From Chloranthus sessilifolius (Eukaryota > Streptophyta > Magnoliopsida > Chloranthales > Chloranthaceae), in NCBI GenBank assembly GCA_021018995.1, contig CM037587.1, positions 64,747,604 through 64,811,603 of the forward strand: 64,000 nucleotides of DNA, given 5' to 3'. Under the pieces are notes generated by a model. That model saw only the letters and a program-made list of their open reading frames with translations. It was not told the DNA's origin and made no database searches. Below, one piece after another: positions 33,167 through 45,559 of this stretch (positions are counted from its first letter, which is position 1; the number at the start of each line of letters is the position of its first letter). A program made the position numbers and the translations under genes.

Positions 33167-34254
33167 TCAATGGACAGCACTTGATTCCAAGAAGGCTTTC
33201 ACTTCCTTGAGTGATTCCAAGAAGGATACCTCCTCAAGTGATTCCAAGAAGGTCTTTTGGTTTCCAAGAAGGGCAGCAAAAGGACTTTCCTCAAGGGAGT
33301 GAGTGGAGGGCTGGCATTTCATGCATGCCTCCTCCACTTTGGCAGCCATTGGAGATTGCATTGCTCCCATGAGATTATCAAATTTTCGAGTCAAGGTATC
33401 CACTTTCCTTTTCAAGTCATTGTATCTACTAGCCTCATACATTTTTCCTCTTATAGTGATCTCTCTCACCAACCTAACAGGGGTCTCAATGTCCCTTGAC
33501 AAGTTTCCCTTTCCATGGACTTTTTACTAATGATATCAAACAACTCTCAAGCCTCATCAGCTGTGTTGTGGAGGTAAGTGCCACCACATGAGGCATCAAC
33601 AATATCCTTACTCTTGGGATCAATTCCTTGATAAAAACTTTGAATAAGTTGCCATTTAGGAATTTGGTGATGGGGACATTGCTTTAAGAGCTCCTTAAGT
33701 CTCTCCCATGCTTGGTGAAAGTCTTCAGTTGGGGCTTGAGCAAATGAAATTATGTTCTTCCTTAGCTGATTTGTTTTAGACATGGGGAAAAACCTGGCCA
33801 AAAATTGACATTAAAGGTCATTCCAAGACTGAATACTATTGGTTGGGAGCATGGACATCCATGCTCTGGCTCTATCCTTTAATGAAAAAGGAAAGAGTCT
33901 CAACCTAGTTGCTTCCTCCCCCAAACCTGCAATGTTGATGGTAGTGCACAGTCCTAGAAATTCATCAATGTGCTAGTATGGGTCTTCCTTACTCAGGCCA
34001 TGATATCAGGGTAATATTTGTATGATGGAAGATTTGATCTCATAGTTCCCTTGGACAGCAGGGAATTGAATGTAGAAGGGGGAATTGTAAACCCCTGGTG
34101 TATTAAATTCCTTCAATGTCCTAGGCTGCTCACCGATTGCAGAAATCTCAGAATTAACCACAGGTGTGTGTGGGGACTACTTAGGTCTGAAAAGTCTCTC
34201 AACTTTAAGATCAATAGGAACAATCTCAGGGTTGAGAGATTTCTTACCAAGCAT
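33167..34254 (-). pseudogene. gag: gag of element F
   Basis: The start ATG (34254-34252) opens M-L-G-K-K-S-L as in A and K. Blocks: FFPMSKTNQLRKNIISFAQA, CPHHQIPKWQLIQSFYQGID and DASCGGTYLHNTADEA (33801-33547), then a stop, then the coiled stretch around DTLTRKFDNLMGAMQ and the knuckle CMKCQPSTHSLEES, where the last Cys is Ser. The C-terminus ends in FLESL repeats. N-terminal frameshifts near 34100 and 34000 break it. Confidence 0.82.
33175..33280 (-). repeat. Minisatellite encoding FLESL repeats
   Basis: Four copies of a GATTCCAAGAAGG-type unit (about 33183, 33212, 33240 and 33261) spaced about 21 to 29 bp. On the minus strand they encode FLESL-E-E-V and FLESL-K-E-V at the end of gag. Confidence 0.7.
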
Positions 34255-34572
34255 ACACACAACAAGAACCAAGTACAACACAGAAAATTACAACACAAAA
34301 TTCGGCAAAACAATCACAAAAACACAACTATTGTTGTAGATCTAAAAATGTGTAGATCTAGAAATGCAAAGGAGTTAGGAAATTTAAACTTTAGGCACAG
34401 CTTGCTCCTCTAATTAGCACAATGCTTCTTTCAGAATTCCAGATCCAGATCTGAAACACAAAATTAAACTATAAAAGCCTATAGCAGCAATTAGTCAAAC
34501 ACAAAACAAGCAATTATAAATCTAAATCTAAAATGAAAAAAACTTAGATCTACCAATTTAAAAACACAGATT

Positions 34573-34588
34573 CCCGATAGCGGCGCCA
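34573..34588 (-). other. Primer-binding site of element F (tRNA-Asp type)
   Basis: The minus strand reads TGGCGCCGCTATCGGG, nine bases inside the LTR. It has three differences from the tRNA-Asp site and is better kept than in A and C. Confidence 0.8.
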
Positions 34589-34597
34589 AAAACTAGT

Positions 34598-36173
34598 TGG
34601 CTTGCATACCTTACAATTATTAAAGGGTTAAAATAGCAAATTAAAAGGCTAAATCACAGAGATATGGGATCAAGGTAAGCAACCAGTCCTATAAGAACCA
34701 GGGTTGTTGCAGCAAGCTTTAAGGGGTAAGTCAGGGTATGTCCACAGGGAAATGTGCTTTAAACTATGGTAAACCTCCATATCTAAACCAGATCTAGCAC
34801 TTTATCCTAAACTAATGCAAGGAAAGGAAAGAGGAGAGGTTTCAAGGGTTCAGTTTACTGAAAATTACAAAAATCAAATACAAATGATCCAGAATTGATT
34901 AAACACAGATTTAAGAAGAATGGAGAAAAGGATTAAAATCAAAAGGTGGAGAGTAGCAGGTAGCGATTTAGGTCTTTACTGAAAATCAATTGGTTCAAAG
35001 GCAGTGCATAGAACGGATTTGCAACAACCCTTTATCTGGCTACAAGCTCAGATGCAAGGTATAAGAATCTAATTTAGACTAGAGAATTAGAGCAATCCTA
35101 AGGCCATGATCTATCCTCTTGAATGGTCATAGATCGTCCCAAAGATTCCTCTTCTTCAAGGATCTTAATTAGAACAACTAAACTATTATAGATATTATGG
35201 ATGCAAGGCTACAAGCTCAGCATCCACAGGGATATTAGATCTAGGGAAATCTGATGACAAACAAGAGATTTATGGATCCAAATTAACTTTATATTCAACA
35301 ATGACTGAATCAATACAACTTATAGGCCAATTGTGCTCAAATCTGCAATCTGTGCAATATCTAATCCTCCTATAAAGCTTTAAACCTCTCAATTTTACAG
35401 CTCTCAACCTCACCCTAGCTACTCAAGGGGTTTAGCTAACCATAATTGGTTAAGGAGAGAATGGGGGAAGAAGAAAGGGGAGAGTGATTTTGGAGGGAAA
35501 TGGAAATTTGAATTTGGCTCTGGTTCTCTCAATTTCTAGATGGTTCTTCTCTAAACTCCTTAGACTTTTATAGTCTTCCCCTCTGTCCTCAGCTCCGTTT
35601 CAGCCAATCAGAGCTCAAGGGAATATTTCAGTTATTCCCAGCTACTGATATGGCTAATTTTTCTTTTAGAAGCTCTCCCCCAATTGGTCCAAAATTGGTA
35701 AGTACATGTGATAAGTTTAGAGTTCTCATTCGTGCCCAGTTGTGTTCCAAAAATACCCCCAAGGGTCATTAACATGCTTTGGAACTCATGCACAAAACTC
35801 TAAAGCAAGAAACTTAAGTGGTTGGAACTGAGAAGTTCCCAAATTGAGTGTCAAAAGGTTGTGGGAACCTCTCGACAGGTTCTGAGTCCACTTTGTATTC
35901 ATTTCGACAGGTTGACAGTGGCCTTTGACAGCCATAGATAAGTTCTCGCTAGGATTGACGTGAATTCTTTCCTTCTGTCTAGGCTCCTTATATCCTCTCG
36001 ACAGGTTTCAGAAAATCCTGTCGACTTGTTATTCAGTCTCTAGGCATCCTCTCGATAGCTTACAAGTTGTGCTTGACAAGTTGCTTCAACTTCACGAGAA
36101 TGAGTGCAACTTTAGGTAAGTCCTCGACAGGATGACTTGCACTGCTCGATAGGTTCAGGGAACCTCTCGACAT
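34598..36173 (-). repeat. 5' LTR of element F, U3 truncated
   Basis: Starts at 34598 (TGGCTTGCATACC; CA end on the minus strand), matches LTR A through U5 and the TATA box TATAAAAG (35572-35565) into the TCGA palindromes (35880-36173), where it is cut by the TGTAGACAC start of element G. The last five bases, gacat (36169-36173), are the expected G target duplication. Confidence 0.85.
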
Positions 36174-38593
36174 TGTAGACACCCCCATTTTGCCTTCTCA
36201 GGATCTACTTTTTATTTGGTCAACCTTTGACCTCATAACCTTGATATGGGAACCATGCACTGAAACAATAGTACATGGCTGAACGCAAGCTAAAATAATA
36301 GCTCTGTGGCTCAGATCCTGACATGGGGAGACTATAAATTGAAACAATAGTATATAGTTGGAATACAGACTGAAACAATAGTCTTGCATTTCAGTCTAGA
36401 GACCAGACCCAGACAACCCCGAATTAAGCGCATGAAACCCCGCACGTAATTCGATTGCACCCACACCACAAGCATGCAATAGTCCCCCTTTTAAACAAAA
36501 CTTCCTTTCTCAAACCTATTCGAGACTCGATCACGCGCCTGAAATTAGACGCACGATCGAATTAAGCGCCACTCAATCAGTGCGTAATTGGCCTACGCCC
36601 GACCTAGTTCCACTACCCTTGACTCTTAAGTTTCCTTGATTAAGCACTTATGGCTAAACGCTTAATCAGGTTACGCACCTCCCATCAAGCGTGCAATTAG
36701 CCTTAATTTTGTTAGGACTGGGAAGCTCACTGAGCAAGTCAGCCGGTCGCTCACTGAGTCGGTGACCAACTCAAAGCGATTAAGCACCGGTAAGTAGGCA
36801 CGTAATTCAGTTAAACGCCAAAAATTTGGCGCGTAATTGAGGAAAAACCTATAAAAGCTTTTCTTCAATTCGACCCAGGGGTTGGACTTTTTTGGCTGGA
36901 CTCTTTTGGACTTTTTTCAGAATTCGAGCAATTGAAAACTCCAAGAATAGAACGAACATAGAGAGAGAGACCAAGCCATGATCCCGAGATTCAAATTCTA
37001 AGCTTTGGATGATTCTCCTCTACAGCCCCGACCCTAGGTAAGGATTTAATTTTTTTACGACCATAGCTTCTAGTCTCTAGATCTAGGAATTCTATTAATT
37101 TTTATTTTCAAGCCTTAGACTGTAACACCCTTTTCGGATTGAAACTCTATATATCTGATTCCAGTTCTCTGTTTCTAGAACCAGTCCTTAATCTGTCGGT
37201 CCGATACATTAATCCTAGACTTTAATGCAGCTCTAAAATCATGATCTACAGTCCTATCATTAATTTCTGGTTCTAATCTTCCGATTCAGAACCAGTCCTT
37301 AATCATATGGCCTGATTTTCTGATTTCGGACCCGAATTCAGTCCTCAAAATTTAAATTATAAATTTAATTCCCCATTTTAATACTTTCAAAAATCTTAAA
37401 TATTAATTCTAGTTTACAATTTAATCCATAATTATTATTCTGAAATTAACTATGAAAAGCCCAAAATACTATTTCACAGTCAAAATTTCAATTTATCTTT
37501 AATCTAGCCACCCAATTTGCCCAAGGGAGCTTACGAAGGGTACTCGAGAATGAGGCCAATCCTCCTTAGCATAGCAGCCCTAAACCCCTTTTTTTCTTTA
37601 GGAATTTTAGAATTAATTATTTGCTTTAGTTTTATACTTTTAGTATAATTGATTAGTAGGTTTATTTTATTTCAGCATGCTTAATCAATTAAGTGTCTTA
37701 AATCTTAGTACGACTGATTGATCTCTTTAAATCTGAATTTAATTGATCAATTCATTGCTTTAATTAGAATTTAATGGAATTAATTTCGTTGCTTCAATTA
37801 GATTTTTTTAGCATAGTTAATTCATTGCTTTAATTAGAGATTTTTATAAAATCAGTTTATCTATTTTAGTCAGATTTGGTAGAAAGTAGTTTATTCGTTT
37901 TAATTGGATTACAATAGCATTAATTCCTTTGGTCAAATTAGAGTTTCAATAAAATCAGTCTTTTATCTCAATTAGAATTCTAACAGGACTGTTATAATTG
38001 CTTTAGTTAGAACTTTAATAGAATTGTTATACCTGACTTAATCAGAATCTTAATACAATTAGTATGCCCGAACTAATTAGAATTTCACTAGAACTATTAC
38101 ACATGCATTCTTTGTACCAATAGGAGACTAAAACTAACTGGACTTCTAGTAGTATTGGGAAACTAATATTAATTAGACTTCTAATAGAATTAGGAAATCA
38201 ACATTAACTGGACTCCTAACTAGATTGGAATAAACCTATATAATAAAATTCATAACAGAATTAGGGAAGTCTAAACTGACCAAAATTATAACCATAATGG
38301 GAAATAAAAAGGAAATTAAACTATCTAACCTAAGAAAAAGAATGCTACTGACGTTCGTAGGCGTCTAATTTAGTATAGAAGTAACCCATACCGGCTCTTA
38401 AGCGTAATCATTGATGTGTTACAGCGTCGATAAATATCTACAGTTGGCAATCGCAATAAGTTAGAAACCTCCCTAGAATATTCCTTTATTTTTAACATTC
38501 CAAATGCCGCATCGCTAGAGTCCACAAGGACAGAATTGGAAGCCACTAATTCAACGGGAGCCGAGAGGAACCCAGAAAAAGCGCACACCAACA
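36174..38593 (+). repeat. 5' LTR of element G
   Basis: It runs from TGTAGACACCCC to CACCAACA, 2420 bp. U3 holds AATTAAGCG-type palindromes (36420-36840) with TATAAAA at 36850-36856. The long AT-rich U5 (37100-38330) contains repeated AATTAGA and TTAATTAGAATT stretches and no gene. Confidence 0.8.
36420..36856 (+). promoter_or_regulatory. Palindrome cluster and TATA box of LTR G
   Basis: Inverted pairs: 36420-36453 (CGAATTAAGCG...CGTAATTCG), 36560-36589 (AATTAAGCGC...GTGCGTAATT), 36639-36667 (GATTAAGC-n13-GCTTAATC, perfect arms), 36778-36809 (GATTAAGCAC...GCACGTAATTC) and 36811-36836 (CGCCAAA-n2-TTTGGCG core). TATAAAA starts 14 bp later, at 36850. Confidence 0.75.
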
Positions 38594-38597
38594 GACT

Positions 38598-38614
38598 GGT
38601 GATCGCGATGGGAC
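38598..38614 (+). other. Primer-binding site of element G (tRNA-Arg-like)
   Basis: TGGTGATCGCGATGGGA follows GAC and the LTR end by four bases. It resembles TGGCGACTCCGCTGGGGA, the site used by many Tat elements, with several changes. Confidence 0.6.
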
Positions 38615-38714
38615 TTTTTTGCAAACTCTATTTCCCTATTTTTTTCTCTTTTCCATTGTGTCGTTTAGATTCTCTTATATATATATATATATGAGTCGTC
38701 GCTAAAGACTCGAG

Positions 38715-40506
38715 ATGTCTGATATACGAAGAGTAAGTTTAGGAGACCCACCACTGTGGGGGTATCATGACAACCCCATGTACGGAGAAGAACCGTTTCA
38801 TAATTCTAGCCCACGACAACCTGAAATTAATATGGTTGGTGAGCAAGAGAACCCCTTCTCTACCCCATACATCGAGAACAATCATGATGGGAGAGATGGT
38901 GGCATTGAACAAAACCTTACCGCTCAACAAATCGTAGAACATAGTATCCAAAGAATAGAAAGAGGAGATGACGACTTTGAAGAATTGCTTCGAGGGTTAG
39001 CCACCGTATACGAAACTATTAGGTCACGATAATTTTCAGAAGAACAATAGAGACAAGAGAGGCTACCGCCCACCCCAAGCACGGTGTCAGCCTGCGCCAC
39101 CTCACTGAGACAACCTGCCCACATTATTCAACAATGACCCTCTGGATTAGGTTTGCTCATGGGTTGTTCCAAAAGACCATACCATTAAAATCAAAGATCT
39201 CCCTAAAATGTTCGATGAGTACATGGCTAAGAGAGAGCGCCCCGGTCATTCATTCAGATTCGACAAATTTTGTCGGGATATCGAATTCAACTTACCGATA
39301 GGATTTAAGCCACCAAAATTTACTAAATATAACGGCACCGGAAATCCGAACCATCACTTGGCCGTCTTTTGTAATGATTGCCGACCCATATGTGAAAATC
39401 AAAGACTTCTCATTCACTATTTCCAAAGTTCGTTAGAAGGAGAAGCTTTAGATTAGTTTGCGGGACTCCCGCTTTATAGGATAGAAACTTTTGACCAATT
39501 AGTTGGTCAATTCCTAGACCAATATAAATACTTGATCCAAGAGACAGTTAGTCTCAACGATCTAATGGCAGCCAAGCAAGGACCTAATGAAGAATTCATT
39601 GACTTCATTACCAGATGGAGAAAACTCGCTGCTAGGACCGACACTTAAATGAAAGAGAAGGACTCAATTGATATTATTATCAACACCAGGGAGCCATTAA
39701 AGAGCGCACTCGTCATAAGTGACTGCGCCAACTTCACTGCACTCCACTCTCGGGCATCCCGACTAGCACAACACATTAATGGTGGAGATCTCGCATTATC
39801 CACAGTCACATCAAAAATAGGCTCTTCTAGCGAATCGAAATAAAAAAGTAATAAGAAAGCCTTAGAAACTAAGCAAGTTAACACCGTTGTCAACCAAGGG
39901 TAAAACTCTAATAACGAAAACTTCCAATCGCGAAATTTCGGACATAACCAAAATCAATAATGGTATACCAACCAAAATCAAGGTGCTAGTCAGCATAGAT
40001 ACGTGAACCAAAACCAAGGCTAAAATCAAAATCAAGGCCAATACTAAAATAGGAACCAATACCCTAACACCTATCAAAACCAAAATGCGACACAGAACCA
40101 ACCGGCCCACACACCGAATTATAATAACGTACGCCCACCATAGAACTTGAACCCAGCCAGAGGCTCTTACCAACCGAGGCAGGAGCACTATCCCCCTTTA
40201 CCGAATACAATTCCCAATATTTTTCGTCTTCTTAACACTCAGAATCTCCTCTGACTCTTGCAAGAAAAACCTCACCCATGGCCTGCAAACCTAGACTATA
40301 GTAAATACTATGCCTTCCATCGATATGCGGGGCACGATTTAGAAGATTGTTGGGTCCTTAGGGACATCATCTATGATATGAACGACCAAAATCAAATTGA
40401 TTGGGAAGCGCTTAGAAATCCCAATCCTAATAATAACCAACCCCAACAGAGTTTAGGGATCATAAACAACCCTATGCCCAACCACAATCAAGCAACACCG
40501 GCCTAG
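38715..40506 (+). pseudogene. gag: gag of element G
   Basis: The start MSDIRRVSLGDPP (38715) opens an intact acidic N-terminus to 39032. The core (39208-39650) has KPPKFTKYNGTGNPNHHLAV, RLLIHYFQSSLEGEALD, a stop (TAG at Trp), and NEEFIDFITRWRKLAAR, as in Tat Gag. An Asn/Gln-rich stretch (39900-40140) precedes a knuckle-like YYAFHRYAGHDLEDC (40305-40350), whose first Cys is Tyr. The stops sit mostly at former Gln or Trp codons. Confidence 0.8.
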
Positions 40507-41441
40507 GTCACTACAGTGGATCTCCCCGACCAACGTTCCTTCCAACCCTTTACTTTAATCACTCGCATCCAACCCTCTGCCACTTCTGCCACACCAGCAA
40601 GTACTTCCTCACCCCTACTTCCCTCAGCCCTGATCACTCGAATCGCCCCGTCAAGCCCACCTCCATACCCAAGATTCACTCATATACGAGTCCATTCCTT
40701 TAGGGCCAGGAGACCATTCCTCCATCGTCACCCACTAGAACCTTCAACCCCTCCAAATCCTAAACCAACACCCTTACCACTCCCTTCATCTAATTCTGAA
40801 TCCGAGTACGGAGAGCATGTTCTCTAGACTGCAGCCCAAATCGCTGCATGGGTAGAAAGTGTCGCCCATGAGACTTTAAGCAGAGAGAGTAAAACAAAGA
40901 CTGAGAGTTTACTGAACACAATGGAAAGTGAGCAAGAAGAACGCCTTGACCTGTGTGAGACACTGGTCTTTGCTTTCATAGAAGAGGAAGATTGCATGCA
41001 GTATCTCCCACCTTGGAACGGTGTCGTGCAAGCACCCGCTCCAACATCCAATTTTGCTCGCTCTAAAAACACATCAACGTCGAGTCATGTCAGGTTTGGT
41101 CAACAACCGACTTGCCAGATTCTTAAATCAAGAACCAATTATCCACCTCCTCCCTTCTCTCAGAGTAAGGATTTCACGAGCGCACAACCGCCAGAGGGGA
41201 ATGTAAAGGGAAAGAGAGGTCAACTTGCCTCCCCCGCCTCATATCACCCCTCCACCAATCCCTACACCTCAATCACTCTAACCACCTGCACCCAAGACTC
41301 ATTGGCTAGGCAAAGAAGTGGCACTCGAGCCAGGATGAGAATATGACCTTCTGTGACACCTCCAGAAGATCTCGGCCCAGATATCCATATTAGAACTCAT
41401 AAAAAAATTTCCTGACCATCATCGACTGTTGATAAGAACAC
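40507..41441 (+). pseudogene. Pro/Ser-rich gag-protease spacer of element G
   Basis: Frames 40516-40827 and 40921-41346 give disordered sequence rich in Pro, Ser and Thr (SSPPPYPRFTHI), then acidic DLCETLVFAFIEEEDC. No domain is seen. A stop and frame change separate the two parts. Same place as 7901-8738 in I. Confidence 0.5.
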
Positions 41442-42000
41442 TTGAAGACACAAGTAGATGCGGATACGACTCTAGATGAGCTTCATCAAATCACTTCGGT
41501 CATGACGCAACCTCCGGCGCTCACTTTCACAGATACAGACATGCCTAAAGAGTCCCTCCACGGAAGTGCGGCCCCCATATATCTCACAGTCATAATTAGA
41601 GGATTCTCCATACCACACGGACTAGTTAACACAGAAGCGGGACTCAACATCTGCCCTCTCACCGTTAAAGATTCTTGAATACATAAAATAAGAGTTAGGC
41701 CCTCCGCCCTGTCACTTATAGCCTATGATGGCTCACGTCGTTTCGTGAAAGGAACTATTAAGCTACAGGTTTGCCTCGGACCCATGACGAAAGACATTAC
41801 TTTCCATGTTTCTGATTCAGCTAGTACAAATAATCTTATCTTAGGAAGGAAATGGCTAGAGTCCATGAAGGCCATCACATCCACATACCATCAATGCATC
41901 AAATTTCCATACGAGGACTCCATTTTCCATATATATGCCGATGCACCCCTCCAGGAGATAGACACTGATTACACCGCAAGCATACCAACTGCTCATGACT
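41442..42000 (+). pseudogene. Aspartic protease of element G, catalytic Asp lost
   Basis: The loop reads LVNTEAGLNICPL (about 41622-41660); the catalytic Asp is Asn (41628-41630) and the next Gly is Glu. After a stop at 41678 the frame resumes (41745) with QVCLGPMTKDITFHVSD and NNLILGRKWLESMKAITS, the C-terminal half of the fold. This copy cannot cleave the polyprotein. Confidence 0.8.
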
Positions 42001-42480
42001 ATGTATTGAACACATGCCATATTCAAAAGACTCAGACCCCTGATGACACAATCATCACAGAGGTCCATCCCCTTGACCGTCCTAGTTCTCCCCTAATGCG
42101 TCAACAAAACTCAGTGAGGAGAGTGGTCGGTCAAGACCTCGCCAAACTTTTGACATCAACCCTACCGCGACAAAAGGGTGGGATCTTATGTACCAATTTG
42201 GATATGTCCCCACACCGAACTCGGTAAGAATAAACAAGGTCGTATAGAACTCGTCATCCTAATGAAAATATGCAAACACATAGGGTTAGGTTATTAATCG
42301 GACGGCTCCTAGGCCGACTTATGCCTTGCCTCACTGAAATGGTCTCTATATGACCACTTTGTCTATGGGACCACTAAGAAAGCTGACGTGTGTAAGGAGG
42401 TGTCCTTCGCCAAATCCCAAGAAACAAATATTAAATAAATGGCAAAAGCATTTAACGATTTGACAAGTCTCAATGACGAT
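42001..42480 (+). pseudogene. G-patch-like region of element G
   Basis: After the protease come a spacer and a frame with TELGKNKQGRIELVI, then HIGLGY (about 42210-42300), the counterpart of TGLNKDKQGHIKPVI and TRLGY in fragment H. The following KWSLYDHFVYGTTKKADV confirms alignment. Several stops and shifts occur. Confidence 0.55.
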
Positions 42481-43814
42481 ATCGATAGATCGCTCAAAGG
42501 AGTCAAGCCGTTGTTTGACGATAAGTAATTTACAGATAAGAGGAGAGAAGAACCTCCAGAAATCAAACCACAATTAGAAGATTGGGAATCTATCGATGAC
42601 AAAGACTTTCATATAGCTTCCTTATAAGATGGCGAAGAGCACTTGCACTCAATATGGGGAGAGGATGACACCCCGCAAGAGAATCTTAACTTGTATAGCA
42701 TCCGCCTCGGCCTTGGCCTTGGAGAGTGGGAATGCCTGTGGGATTCCCCTTGTATCGTTCACCCTTGCCAGCCCCGCTGTAGGGCATGCACCAGTATATT
42801 AGAATGTTTCGCCAAGTGGACTCGACATCCTATGATGGAGGAATCGGACCATTCCAACCCCGCGATGATAGAAATCGGCAATGACCTACCAGCTCAGCTA
42901 CTGGCACCAGGAGTAGAGAATCTCGATGGTTATCCGATTGATCTAAAAGGAAACACTCAACACGCTCTTATAGAGTTTGAGGAGGAACTCAAACTAGACA
43001 CTTCTACATCCTTGGATTTGCCACAACTCAAAATATTTTAGAAATCTCTCGAAGAGGAATGGCAACATCTCTCGAGTGATGACAAAGACTACTGGATAGA
43101 TCTCCTTGCACTCGAGTTAGCGGAGCAAGCCAATTTAGGACTTCAAGCATTATCAGATCAAGAAGATGAGTTTGATACCATCTTCGATTCTAATTTAGAA
43201 GGATGGGAATGCCCTTGGGAATCCCCCTGCATTCTTCACCATTATCAACCTCGCTGTCGAGCATGCGCGCTCATCCCAACATATTACGAAGATCAAGGAA
43301 ATGAACTTGTTACCACTGAGGATCCTTCGGGAGATCCCCCTCAGTGGGAAGAACCACCATATTATGACTTAGAAGCGGATAGTTCGATCGACTACGATCT
43401 CCAGAGTTTCTTCGATGAAGAGGCCATTAACGTGATAGAGGAAATCTGAATATCGGTGCCACTATCACCCTCGTCACTCATTCAAAAGGTCTCATTAGCT
43501 GAGCACTCTAAAAAAAAATGCCAAATTTACAACAAGGCCATATTTCTCGAAGGATTGCTTGAACGGCTCCAGCAGCCGTCTCGCTCCCTCAATTAGAGGA
43601 AGTAATTCTCCTGGCGCCCCTTGATGCGAGTGACCCTATGCCATATTTATTATCAAAAATAAAAAAAATAGAAAAAATAGAAAACCCTAACAATCCAGAA
43701 ATATAATATCCAAAAAAATAAAAAAACTTCAGAAAAGAAAGGGAACCCTTCATCCCTAACCAGATTTGTGGCCAACAAGGAGACTCTTCTCCTAATGTTT
43801 CCATCCCATTCCAG
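42481..43814 (+). pseudogene. Acidic protease-RT linker of element G with two Cys/His modules
   Basis: A long acidic region, mostly open (42643-43041 and on to 43446). Two in-frame modules 477 bp apart each carry an acidic DDKDYWIDL or DDKDFHI stretch, an acidic run, and a Trp/Cys block: 42727-42789 (starts WECLWDSPCIVH) and 43204-43266 (starts WECPWESPCILH). Both fit C-x5-C-x2-H-x5-C-x2-C and end QPRCRAC. The same block occurs in H, so selection kept it. A small zinc-binding unit is the likely reading, but no family is recognised. Stops occur near 42630, 43041 and 43449. Confidence 0.7.
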
Positions 43815-45480
43815 ATGAGATACTTCGTGATCATACCAGATGAGATACTTCGTGACTTTAAGAGAAGAATCAATAGCCTTGACCTTTACCTTACCAAAGA
43901 TCTCTCGGTTATAAATTGCACCGATGATGGGTTACCTTTCACAAATTCAAATCCCCAATGTAGTGACTTCGCAATATACGAACTTACCGAGGACAAAGAA
44001 AGAGCACCAGTTGCCCAAGAGGCACTAGACTTCCAACGAGCTATCAAGCGTTTCGATGAGCAGACCCAAGCTGCCGCGGAACCCACAAAAGAACTTAACT
44101 TTGGCACTGAAGAGAAACCTAAGAAGCTATTGATTAGCGTAACGCTTAACTCTAAGGAATGCCAACAAATTACACAAGTCCTGGAAGAACACCTCGACTC
44201 TTTTGCATGGTCCTATGAGGACATGCCCGATTTAGACCCTAGTTTAGTAGAACATTGCCTTGTCATAGAACCCGATGCAAAGCCTGTTAAGTAAAAACTC
44301 TGTAGGATGCACCCACAAATTGCTCTCCAAGTCAAAGAAGAAGCTGACAAATTACATAAAGCCAAATTTATCCGAGTCGTTCTTTACCCTAAGTGCATCG
44401 CCAACATAGTACCTATCGCCAAGAAGGACAATAGAGTACGAGTTCACATCGACTTCCAAAACCTCAACCAGGCATGCCCAAAAGATGACTTCCCACTTCC
44501 ATACATTGACACGCTAGTCGACAACACCGCTGAACTCGAGTTCGTTGGATATAATCAGATCAAATTAGCAGAGTCTAACCAAGAGAAGACTTTTTTCACC
44601 ATACCATGGGGAACATACTGTTACGTCGTCATGCCCTTTTGGCTCAAGAATACAGGAGCCACGTATCAACGTGCCATGATGGCTATCTTTCATGGCATGA
44701 TGCATAACTGTATAGAAGTCTACGTTGATGACATATTAGTAAAGTCCCAAACACTAGCAGGACATGTTGAAGCGCTCCGACTAGTTTTATAGAAAGCTAA
44801 GAGATACCAACTAAACATAAACCCAAAGAAATGTGTTTTCGGAGTCACCTCCAAAAAATTACTTGGTTTTATGGTGAGTAAGCGAGGGATCGAAGTCGAC
44901 CCTGTAAAAGTCAGATCCATCCGCGAGATGCTGCCTCCTAGAAATATCAAAGAGTTACGAGACCATATAGAAAGATTGCAATTGATCAGGAGATTTATTT
45001 CCCAGCATTCAGATAGATGCGATCCTTTCTAGACTACTTAAAGGAGGAGCTGAATACAAATGGGATGACTAGTGTTAGCAAGCCTTCGACAATATCAAGA
45101 AATATCTTCTTAACCCACCAGTACTATCGCCACCTGTCCTCGGAAAACTCCTAATTCTATACCTCTCAGCGAGAGATAAAGTAATGGGAGTAATCCTTAG
45201 ACAATATGAAGAAGACGGCAAGAGAGAATAGGCAATTTACTACCTCAGTAGGATGATGGTCGAGTACGAACGAAAATACACGTCAATGGAGAAGACTTGC
45301 CTCACGCTGGTGTGGGCCTCTACCAAATTATGACACTACTTTAGAGCACATAAAATACTAGTAATAGCTCGAATGGACCCTCTGAAGTACGTATTTGAAA
45401 AGCCCGCAACATCAGGAAAGATCACTCGCTGGCATATGCTCTTGCTAGAATTTTGCATCACTTACGTCACGAAGAACTCG
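43815..45480 (+). pseudogene. Reverse transcriptase and first RNase H of element G
   Basis: The N-terminal frame (43815-44294) ends LDSFAWSYEDMPDLDPSLVE. The palm frame (44307-44792) carries VHIDFQNLNQACPKDDFPLP and the catalytic box YVDDILVK with both Asp intact (44721-44732), unlike I and F. Thumb follows a stop at 44790 (RGIEVDPVKVRSI). The first RNase H (about 45140-45480) reads LILYLSARDKVMGVIL and EKTCLTLVWASTKL without a standard first Asp. Stops near 44790, 45030, 45072, 45229 and 45332 inactivate it. Confidence 0.88.
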
Positions 45481-45559
45481 ATCAAAGGACAAGCAATCAT
45501 TGATCATCTCGCGGACCTCCCACTCTCGAATGACGAACCCATACACAGATTTTCTCGAC

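Larger units (their letters stand above)
30798..36173 (-). mobile_element. Element F, Athila-type retrotransposon, truncated at both ends
   Basis: Minus-strand order: LTR (36173-34598, U3 cut by element G), PBS (34588-34573), gag, protease, RT, RNase H and the start of the linker to integrase, cut at about 30798 by element J's LTR. Integrase and 3' LTR are absent from the window. Confidence 0.85.

Noticed and set aside
30006-36200. LTR of J (30006) and LTR of G (36174) as copies of one family, since both start TGTAGACACCC
   Set aside because: The similarity ends after the first bases; palindromes and TATA context differ. The start is common to many Tat LTRs.
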